Shown in pieces: positions 52,141-61,264 of a stretch of DNA of 64,000 nucleotides (positions are counted from its first letter, which is position 1; each line of letters begins with the position of its first letter). The notes beneath the pieces were generated by a model that worked only from the letters and a program-made list of their open reading frames with translations, was not told the DNA's origin and ran no database searches. Position numbers and translations under genes: made by a program. Source of the stretch: Chondrus crispus (Eukaryota; Rhodophyta; Florideophyceae; Gigartinales; Gigartinaceae); the NCBI RefSeq assembly GCF_000350225.1, contig NW_005179111.1:394899-458898 (forward strand). The letters run 5' to 3'.

Positions 52141-52683
52141 CTAACTATTCTGTTCACAAACTACCTTTAAGTGTGCGGCACCGTTCTCGTGGCACTTCAG
52201 GTGCCCGTGAGACTCAAAGACGCGATTGCAAGGGATACAACGCGGAGTCTCCTTAGCGTTGGCAACTTGAATGCGATGAGACCTAGACTGAATGTGGTCG
52301 TAAAAGGCCTTCGCACTATTGCCATTAACGCCGCACACTTTACAATACCGCTTATACCGCGGGCACACCTTACGATTCCTCTTGCGCTCACGCTTAAACT
52401 CTTTATCCGCGAGAACAGCCGCTTTCCGAGCAGAAAGTCGATGCGTAGTTCTCTTTATTGGTGCCGGAACAGAGCGCGGAATACGAGGAATCCTATATGG
52501 TGCGCAACTCGAGGACGGACCCGGAAGCGCGAGCCGAGGTGAAGGTTGATCCTCAGGCTCAAGCACCTCAACGGATACGACCTCCGATGTCCGAACCGTT
52601 CGACCGGTGACCAGCTTCCCAGGCGCAGAGCGCACCGGTACTAATTCCAGATCTAACACAACCCCGTAAAAACAGGTATTCAC
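52141..52683 (-). CDS. Leader ORF of copia A2: two C2H2 zinc fingers, 180 aa
   Basis: Same length and layout as 12702-13244 in A1, with four amino-acid differences, none at the zinc-binding Cys or His. The fingers are CKVCG...H(X5)H and CIPCN...H(X5)H preceded by a basic region. It lies between PBS and gag on the coding strand of an intact element. I could not connect it to Gag-Pol by frame; a separate or spliced mRNA would be needed. Confidence 0.78.
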   Translation of the reverse strand: MNTCFYGVVLDLELVPVRSAPGKLVTGRTVRTSEVVSVEVLEPEDQPSPRLALPGPSSSCAPYRIPRIPRSVPAPIKRTTHRLSARKAAVLADKEFKRERKRNRKVCPRYKRYCKVCGVNGNSAKAFYDHIQSRSHRIQVANAKETPRCIPCNRVFESHGHLKCHENGAAHLKVVCEQNS

Positions 52684-52769
52684 AATAAGGAATATGAAGA
52701 TAATCGTCAGTAACAGATTTTGGAATTATTGCTCTTAAGAACCACCAAAACGTGCAAAGACAATCAATT

Positions 52770-53175
52770 AGATGTGTAGGAAATGGAAAGAAACTCAAAA
52801 CTTACTTTGCATGAGAGAACGAAGAAAAACCAAATGCGAGATTGACGACGACGGCGGTAGCGGGAGCGGAAACGAAGACGAAGACCAAAGACAGAGACAG
52901 CAGCAAGAACCACAGCAAGAACAAAAGCCAAACCAAGAACGAAGACAACGAAGACAGCGGGGGCGATGACCAAAACCAATTCACACAAGAGAGCAAGAAC
53001 GACAGCAGCAGCGAAAACCAAAACCAAGAACGACGGCAAGAACGAGAGCGACAACGACAGCGAGAAGACCAGCGGAAAGAACGACGAGAAACGGCAGCGA
53101 AAACGACAGCGACAACGACGGCAGAAACAACGGAACGAGAACGACAAACTCATGCAGTGAAACGACAGCGAGGGA
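52770..53175 (-). repeat. Low-complexity leader of copia A2
   Basis: Counterpart of 13330-13736: purine-rich on the plus strand, pyrimidine-rich in the element RNA. No gene. Confidence 0.7.
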
Positions 53176-53189
53176 CTGGGCCCATAACC
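53176..53189 (-). other. Primer binding site of A2
   Basis: The sense strand GGTTATGGGCCCAG directly follows the 5' LTR (half initiator tRNA-Met type). Confidence 0.85.
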
Positions 53190-54453
53190 TAATGGTAGGT
53201 TCGGAGGGGCAAGGGAAAGAAGGAAGGCAGGTTGATGTGTGTGAGTGAAGGAGTTGGTTCCGAGGTTTACTTTGAAGCCGTTTTCCTGCAATACTTATAC
53301 ACTTGGAGTGCTACACTATCGCTCTACTCCGACTCCCAGTAAACCATACTCTACTATGCGCGACCAAGCGCGGTCCTCTTGTGGCCCGACCATACTGTTC
53401 GATTTCCACCTTACGAATCGATTCGTAACTATTAGCTCACAACTATTTCTACACATTCCAAATGACTGTAAACCATGGCCCTATGCATGCAACTGTTTCA
53501 CACCTTACTAATCTGCATCCAGTCATGCCAGACTTCATTGTTGTGCAACGAACAACTTGGCACTTGTCTATTTCCAACAACGCAAACGTCTTTCATATCA
53601 CAATCGCCATACGTATCCTTGTTTCTCACCTTACTAATTTCGCCAAGCACTGTCAGACAATTATGGCAAGTTATAACAATGTGCACCCAGACTTTGTACA
53701 CAACTCACATGAGAATACATATAAATCACACGAGTACTGTCATGAACTTGCATCCAACGGCGCACCATGACGAGAGCACAGTGCAACGGCGCGTGCTCAC
53801 GCAAGACTCGCATACAGCGTGACGCGTACACAGAATAATCGCACAACTGTATTCCTCTCGCGAGAAGTACTTGTTGTACTTTTGATTCACATGTACTGTA
53901 CTCGGACACGCGCAGGATCGCAAACAGTCTGACACTGTAAAACTGTAAACCCTCATGTGCATACACCTGGATGCGTGTACATGTGTACGTACACGAATCC
54001 ACCTGGCGACGTGTACATGTGTACACGGCATACATGTGTCCCGCCCGGGGGCCCCATGCAATTACCCATTACAACCATGGCAAACCACTTGAAACCCCCA
54101 AAACAACGTAATTATGGCATATACAGGCCATTTAAGGTACATCACAAGGCCAATGACGCACACGTGGACAACGCTCGACCAATAGATTTGCCGAATTAGA
54201 CCTGAGGGCCAATAGAAGTGCAGTATTTCCTGTGTAGTCTATAGTGCTACGGGCCAAGGTTCCACTTGGCAAAACTATGCAAATTTGCATGACCCTCCGA
54301 AAGGCCACTTTCGTCCCCGGAACCCCAAAATCTGGGATTTTACACGTGTCATGTCGTGATATGGGTAAGAGCGCCCGGACCGTGCAGTCATGTACACGTG
54401 TCACTCGATTTTGACCTTTTCAGATAACAGCATGTGGTCGCATATTTTTAATA
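53190..54453 (-). repeat. 5' LTR of copia A2
   Basis: 1264 bp, matching 46575-47838 with scattered differences (for example near 53270-53310). Confidence 0.92.
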
Positions 54454-54957
54454 GTCCTGTCCATTGTCAATTACAACAGTGCACATTTTGCCTTACGAAT
54501 TCAAAACTCGCGCAACGGTATCTTTGTGTCCTGCTGTACCCGTGCTGCACTCCATGGACGCTGTAAACCTTTGCCACGTGCCAGGCACCCGCCACCAAGG
54601 TTCTACACTTTGTCTGTAAGACTGCAGGCGTACTGTACACGTCCGACAGTGTAATGAGGACATGTGTCCAGGTCATACACGTGTCGGGCGAAGAAAAATG
54701 AAACATGCTCAGATTGTACTGTACACCGCAACCGTGTACATATTTCACACGTGTACACGTTGAAAACCAAACTTGCTCCTGAAGTACTGTAGAGTGCAAC
54801 CGTGTACAGAAATCACACGTGTACACGTTGAAAATGAAACTTGCTCAGCTCGTCACGCGGAATGTTTTTGCTTCTACACGTGTCATACCTGTCGTCGTGT
54901 GTCATGCATATCAGCATGTGGTCGTAGAATTACAACACTCCCCCTCGATCACATGCT

Positions 54958-55695
54958 TTAACCAGATGTAGCTACTGCAAGCCCTAGAAGTTCTACAAAC
55001 TTCTGGAACAGAACTCGCCCAAGTGCTTTCGTCAGGATATCTGCAGGCATGGAAGTGGTCGGACAATGTGACATAGAAATGACGTTGTTCTTAATAGCAT
55101 CTCGTACATAGTGGTATTTCACATCAACATGTTTGTTACAACGGTTGACCGATTCATTGTGTGCATACGAAATAGTCCCTGCATTGTCACACCCCATCAC
55201 AATCGTGGGATCAGAATCAAGTCCAAGAACATCAGCAACCACTTGACGCAACCAAGTCGCCTCCTTACACGCTTCACATAGTGCAATGTACTCAGCTTCA
55301 CACGTCGAAGTTGCAACCACAGTCTGTTTCCGGGAACTCCAACTGATCGCTCCACCGCAGAACTTGAAAACATATCCGCTGGTCGACTTGCGAGAGTCTG
55401 AACAACCGGCCCAGTCAGCATCACTGAAGCCGAACAACTCCGGCGATTTAGATTTATTGTCAAACACGATTCCTAAGTTTCGAGTCCCTTGCACGTATCG
55501 CATTACCCGTTTCACACCTGCCCAGTGTGACTCACATGGGTTGGCAGAATGTTGAGAAAGCTTTCCAATCGCATATGCCAAGTCTGGACGAGTGCCAACC
55601 ATCAAGTACATCAGGGATCCCACTGCCTCACGATACGGTACATTTGTTTCGGAGTCGTTTTCGGTTGAAATCGTGGTTGTGTGACCTTGTTCCAT
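54958..55695 (-). pseudogene. B4 RNase H end of Pol
   Basis: 245 codons matching 40492-41238 with a slightly changed end: the stop comes three codons early, after VATSG. Upstream it is cut off by the same 5-bp GGGTT insertion as in B3 (near 55710). Confidence 0.88.
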
Positions 55696-55700
55696 TGGAG

Positions 55701-57008
55701 TCAGAGAGGGGTTGGGTTACACGTTGACATTCGAAAACGCTCAAGCACTTTTGATGCATACTTAGTTTGAGTGAGACTCAAAGTCTTGGCGGTGCGATCC
55801 CTTTGAATTTCAAGACCAATGCAGACTTTTGCTTCACCAAGGTCTTTCATCTCAAACCGTTTATTAAGCTCCCCCTTCATCCATTTGATGGCATCGATAT
55901 CACTACCGGCGAGTAACAAGTCATCGACATAAAGTGCAATCAGCATGATAGTGTTACCGATGCGTTTAATGTAGAGACAAGGATCACTACGCGAAGTCTC
56001 GAATCCCAATTCACCAATTAAGAAATCATCCACTTTGGCATGCCATTGACGATGTGCTTGTTTAAGACCGTAAAGTGCTTTCAAAAGTTTACACACGTGA
56101 TCACTTTTGCTTTTGTCAATGCACCCTTCGGGTTGCTCCATGTAGATGTCTTCATCCAAGTCGCCGTTCAAAAACGCAGTCACGACATCCATCTGATGAA
56201 GTTCGAGGTCGTAATGAGCAACTAAGGCAAGAAGTAGACGAATAGTCGTAAACTTTATGACAGGGGCATACGTCTCAGTATAGTCAAGACCCTGCACTTG
56301 CTGGAATCCACGAGCAACAAGTCTGGCTTTTGCACTTTCAACTATATTGCCATTTGCATCAGGCAGTTGCTTGACATTGAAAACCCATCGAGATGTCAAG
56401 ATGTTTGACGCCTCAGATCGAGGAACAAGTTTCCAGGTCTGATTCTTAGTCTGCGAGGCAAGTTCTTTGTCAATGCCAGTCTGCCAAAATGCAGCTCTAG
56501 GACCGTTGGTTGCCTGGTTGAAAGTCTTGGGACCTTCAATAGCGACATGCGCATGTGAAAGAAGAGCAGCTGCAAAGTTGCTCCTCCACCATGATCCGGG
56601 AGGTCTGCTGACTCGAGACGATCTTCGCACAGCTGGAGTCGGAGTTGGAGGAGTGACATTCGGAGTTTCGACGGCAGTTGGTACATCATCTTCATCTTCA
56701 TCATTCTCACTTACAGAATGAGCACCATCGTTTTCAAGAACCTCCTCCGAAACTTCATCCTCTTCAGAACCAACCTCATCCGTATTTGGGGTATCAGCTG
56801 TATTCCCATTGTCGCCATCGAGCAGTACAACGTCAACATCAGAGTTGATTGAATCACCTTCGTGTGCAAGAATGTCATGCATACCACATGTCGATTCATT
56901 AAACTTGACATCCCGTGACACAACAATTTTATTCAACTCTCCGTCCCAAAGTTTGTATGCCTTACTGCATTGCGAGTACCCAAGAAACATCGCTTCACGC
57001 GCTCGCAA
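55701..57008 (-). pseudogene. B4 integrase C-terminus and RT
   Basis: 435 codons with DVVTAFLNGD, GLKQAHRQW and YVDDLLLAGSD, nearly identical to B3. The frame continues upstream into 57045-58821 except for a TGA near 57044 replacing Trp in KCWYTLP, as in B2. Confidence 0.88.
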
Positions 57009-57044
57009 GTCCAGCTTACGGAGCTCTAATTTTGGTAATGTATA

Positions 57045-58821
57045 TCAACACTTTGACCCAAATACTCGCAAATGGCCAACATTTGGAGTAGAATTCATCC
57101 AAATGTGGTGCGGAGTTGTATTAACGGGCAAAGCGCGTGAAGTAACTCGATTACGTACATATACCGAAGTGGCAAGAGCCTCGGCCCAGAATCGCTTACT
57201 GACCTGTTTATGAGAAAGCATTGAGCGGACAAGATCAATCAAAGTTCGATTTAAACGTTCAGCAACACCGTTTTGTTCAGGGGTGTACGCCGTTGTGAGT
57301 TGGTGCTGCGTACCGTTTAAATCCAAATATGACTTGAATTCTGTCGACAAGTACTCTCCCCCTCGATCAGTGCGAAGCACCTTCACTTTGCGACCAGTGT
57401 GCGTTTGGGCAAACTGTTCATACAACTTGTATTTTGCAAAGGCCTCAGATTTATTTCGCATCGTGTACACAACAACCCAGTTCGAGTGATCATCTACAAA
57501 TGTAATGAAGTATCTCGAACCACCAATAGACTGTACTTCGAGCGGACCGCAAACGTCAGAATGTACCAAGTCAAGACAGTTCTGTGCTCGAGACGATGAT
57601 CGCTGTTTCGGGATTACTGATCGCGTTGCTTTGCCAAACACACACGCAGGACAAACGAGAGAGTGATTGTCAGACTTTCGATTCATTGCTCTGATCACAT
57701 CGCTTTGACGAACATTGATGCCACTTACCACATTATTGTGAATCATTGATGCGATGCCTTGTACGTTAACATGGGCCATCCGTTCATGTAGCGTCTGCAA
57801 GGTAACTACGTGAGCAGAGAAAGTTTCATTCATGACGTCAAGTATGAATAAATCCCCAACTTGACTAGCTGTGGCAACTAGAGTTGGTCCTGCAGTAACG
57901 ATGCATTTGTCATTTTCAAATGACGCTTGCAAGCCCTTTGAAACGATTTGGCTAACAGACAGAAGCGAGTATCCGAAATCAGGGACATGCAAAACGTTGG
58001 ACAATTTGCAAGGATGTGGACTACCATTGATGTTCAACATGAATTCTACCTCACCACGACCAGCGACATTGGCTCTAGCCTTCGTGCCCATCTCGACTGA
58101 TCCAGATTGCATCTGTTCATAAGGAACGAACAAAGAGCGATCAAATGTAATGTGGGCACTGCAACCGGAATCCACAAGCCATGACCCTGCGTTTACTGCC
58201 TTCCTTTCGGGAGAAGAAGTCGAAAGCAGGCATGTAAAGTCGCTTTCAGCAAAGGCAGCAGTAGAAGTTTCATCTCGAGATACGAATGCACTTGGCTTCA
58301 TGCCGGGGTTGCGGGACCGGAACCCGTCTGGCGGTGCTGGTCGGCGCCCATTCACATCCTTGCCCCAGCAACGCGCTGCAGTGTGTCCATGTCGATTACA
58401 GTTCGTACATCTCATATCACGTCGAATAGGCATGCAATTGACAAGTGCAGGTGCGTGGGGTGAAGTAGTAGAAGCGGTCTTCATGCTCTCTCGTTGTTCC
58501 TCTTGCAGCAGACGACTCTTCACAAACTCGAGTCCAAACACCTTATCCTCATTGCCAAGTGCGTCAAGAGCAACAATCAAGTTATCGAATCGTGGAGGCA
58601 AGCCATTCAACACAGCCATTGCAATTTCTTTATCGTCAATCTCAACACTCATTGACTGCAATCTGGCAGCAAGTTGCTTCACACGATTGATGAACACGAG
58701 CACTTTCTCGGATGGGAGCATGGATACAGTGTAAAAGTCGCGACGGGCGGCAAGTTTGTTGAGCAAAGTATGACGCTCAAACACATTCAGAATCGCCTCC
58801 CATGTCTCTTTTGCACTGCTA
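57045..58821 (-). pseudogene. B4 Gag fragment, protease, integrase
   Basis: Gag from HSSAKETWEA onward, CCHC knuckle, DSGCSAHI protease site and integrase core. The 5' end is replaced by the B5 LTR at 58822; the preceding five bases TGCTA are the expected target duplication of B5. Confidence 0.88.
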
Positions 58822-60143
58822 TGTTGTAATTCTACGACCACATGCTGATATGCATGACACACAACGACAGGTTTGACACGTGTAAAATCGAAAACACTCT
58901 GCGTGACGAGCTGAGCAAGTTTGATTTTCAACGTGTACACGTGTGATTTCTGTACACGGTTGCACTCTACAGTACTTCAGGAGCAAGTTTGGTTTTCAAC
59001 GTGTACACGTGTGAAATATGTACACGGTTGCGGTGTACTGTACAATCTGAGCATGTTTCATTTTCTCCGCCCGACACGTGTATGACCTGGACACATGTCC
59101 TCATTACACTGTCGGACGCGTACAGTACGCCTGCAGTCTTACAGGCAAAGTGTAGAACCTTGGTGGCGGGTGCCTGGCACGTGGCAAAGGTTTACAGCGT
59201 CCATGGAGTGCAGCACGGGTACAGCAGGACACAAAGATACCGTTGCGCGAGTTTTGAATTCGTAAGGCAAAATGTGCACTGTTGTAATTGACAGTGGACA
59301 GGACCTCACGAGAGATTCAGATTCATAAGGCAACGTGTGCGGTGTAAACAGTCCTTGCAGGATTGATTTGAATTCGTAAGGCAACGTGTGAGCTGTAAAC
59401 GTGCCTTACGAATTTGTGCCACGCTGGATTTGGAATAGTAAGGGAATTTGTGCTTTGCTGTGCTTTGTTGTACTGCCTTACTAATTTCTCCGTCATGACA
59501 GTGCTAATTCGTAAGGCGGTTTTCTGTTCTGTTTGTTGGGCCATCGCCAGTTTGGCTGAGTAGCAAGACGGGCACATGTGTTAGAGCCAATACATTTGTA
59601 GTATGTGTGTCGTAGTGTTTGGTAGTAGAGTTCTAGAAGATTGCAGAAGTGTATAAGTAGTGCCAGAAGTTGGCGACTCGAAGTAAATCGGTACCCAATC
59701 CTTCAACTGATGTTAAAATCGAGGTCTGGAAAATTTGCCGCAAAAATTCGTTAACCACTAGGCCACAGGCGCTGGCTTCTTGGTGTCCCCTTGGGCGCGC
59801 TCACTATTTCAACACTCCCCCTCGACCAAGGGACGCCAAACACACGGCGCGGGTCACTGCACAACACACAGGCAGGTACGTTCCCAAGTGTGACACAAAC
59901 AAACAAACATTGCGCCGCCCAAGTGCACCCGGTGAGAATCGAACTCACGAATGGTAGCGTAATTCTGGGCCCATAACCTGATGTTAAAATCGAGGTCTGA
60001 AAAATTTGCCGCAAAAATTCGTTAACCACTAGGCCACAGGCGCTGGCTTCTTGGTGTCCCCTTGGGCGCGCTCACTATTTCAACATCAACTTCACCTCAT
60101 CAACCGTCCTTCGAATCCCCTTCGCCCCGCTGACCTACCATTA
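58822..60143 (+). repeat. 5' LTR of copia B5 with TRIM inside
   Basis: TGTTGTAATT to ACCATTA; 1322 bp, or 939 bp without the TRIM and one duplication. TATAAG at 59652-59657 lies about 50 bp before the TRIM. Confidence 0.92.
59708..60085 (-). mobile_element. TRIM, second copy, inside the B5 LTR
   Basis: 378 bp with TCAAC (GTTGA on the minus strand) at 59703-59707 and 60086-60090. It sits at the same LTR position and carries the same difference between its two LTRs (TTTTCC against TTTTTC) as 45789-46166, so it descends from the same insertion event. Confidence 0.95.
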
Positions 60144-60157
60144 GGTTATGGGCCCAG
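60144..60157 (+). other. Primer binding site of B5
   Basis: GGTTATGGGCCCAG directly after the LTR. Confidence 0.85.
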
Positions 60158-61264
60158 TTCAACGTTATTATTCCGCTGTGTGAGTGCTCGTTCTCAGTTT
60201 CTGCTGCCGTTTTCGTGTTTGTTTCTGCTGTCGTTCTCGTTTTGGTCTCCGCTGTCGTTCTCGTTTTGGTTTCTGCTGTCGTTTCCGCCGCCGTTTTCAT
60301 CGCCGCCGTCGTTTGTTTTGTTCTATCGCCGTCTACTTGCTGTCGTTATCATCTTGGTCGTTCGTCTCCGTCTACCTGCTGTCGTTTCAACTTGGTGGAT
60401 CTTCTTCGTGTCTGTTGCAGCTTGGTCTTGGCAATCGTTGTGTGAGCTGTGGGTGTAGTCCCTAGTCGCCAACGTACCATATCAATCCAAGAAGACTGCC
60501 GTTCGATCACGCCGGTGATCGTCGTAGCTGCCGATACCCTCGCTCTTGGTGAAAGGCTTGTGCCATTGGAAATCTGACTTGAGCGAGGGTCCGACCAAGA
60601 ATCGTCGAGAGACGAAACACTGATCCTCGGGGAGGATCACAGTGTACTGGTCTAGTCGATCCGCACTCTGCCTTCGGGAGGTGCGTCGGCGGTGTGGGTA
60701 ACGCTCTCGGTATTAGCCCTATAGGTACGACTTCGGTCCCCTGGGTGAAGAGAATACGTGCCTAAACACTGAACCTCTCACTATACGTGTATAAGGTCGC
60801 GTACCTTGATTAAGTTCGCACGGAAGAGGGTGACCCTAGGCGTGATTGTGAACAAATCACACGAGTACGACGAAGGCAGTTTCATTCTTGTGTGGGAAAC
60901 CTCATTGGGGTAGTACCGTATCAAGTTTGGACAAGCCGATTTCGGTTGCAGGGACCGTTCGCGGTAGTGACCAAAAGTCCTGGTTCGTCTACAGGCAAAG
61001 TGTTGTGCTTACTCGTGGCACGTTTGATTTAGTTCACAGTCGAAAGACCCGCACTGGCCGACATACAGGGGTAGCGCCCTAAGGCAATTTTAAGAAGAAT
61101 ACGCTTGTTCCACTCCGCCGGGAACAAGCACCAAGAACGTTTCCGAGTAATCGCTACAAACTTCTTATACGGGTGGGCTTGCCATTGTGTTGACTATCGG
61201 TTAACGGCTTGGGATCCCGGAACAGAAGACCTTGTATACTCGAAGGGTACATCCATTCGGCGAA
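60158..61264 (+). other. Leader of copia B5
   Basis: Pyrimidine-rich GTCGTT repeats at about 60180-60420, then sequence nearly identical to the B1 leader, with the 49-bp motif at about 61170-61218 upstream of the Gag ATG. No gene is called. Confidence 0.7.

Larger units (their letters stand above)
46575..54453 (-). mobile_element. Copia-type LTR retrotransposon A2, intact
   Basis: 7879 bp, LTRs 46575-47838 and 53190-54453 (1264 bp each), target duplication GTCCT (46570-46574 and 54454-54458). PBS, zinc-finger ORF, shared leader motif, one intact Gag-Pol ORF and a polypurine tract (complement of CCTCCCCTC, 47839-47847) are present. It is inserted in the B3/B4 shared LTR, and the B5 LTR shows the uninterrupted site. 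Confidence 0.95.
39542..54937 (-). mobile_element. Copia B3, with shared 5' LTR containing nested elements
   Basis: 3' LTR 39542-40480, internal region 40481-45730, 5' LTR 45731-54937 (940 bp once the TRIM and A2 with their duplications are removed). The 5' LTR also serves as 3' LTR of B4, whose polypurine tract follows at once, so B3 and B4 form a tandem array. The left flank CATGG (39537-39541) has no visible partner. Confidence 0.88.
45731..54937 (-). repeat. Shared LTR of B3 (5') and B4 (3'), hosting the TRIM and A2
   Basis: LTR pieces are at 45731-45788, 46172-46574 and 54459-54937 (with target duplications). On the left it abuts the B3 PBS and on the right the CTCCCCCTCGATC complement of the B4 polypurine tract. 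TATA-like TATAAG (minus) lies near 46217-46222, about 50 bp upstream of the TRIM, so the TRIM sits in R/U5. Confidence 0.88.
54938..58821 (-). mobile_element. Copia B4, internal region only, recombinant and truncated
   Basis: From the polypurine tract to gag, where the B5 LTR starts at 58822. The RNase H to early integrase part (54938 to about 57310) follows B1/B3. From about 57325 to 58821 it follows B2 closely (for example AATCCAAATATGACTTG). The switch point marks recombination or gene conversion. Confidence 0.85.

Noticed and set aside
44607..60465. A large inverted segmental duplication joining about 44.6-46.6 kb with 58.8-61.3 kb
   Set aside because: The B5 copy starts exactly at an LTR end, sits in B4 gag and has a composite LTR, as expected of retrotransposition. 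The inverted match is explained by element copies in opposite directions.
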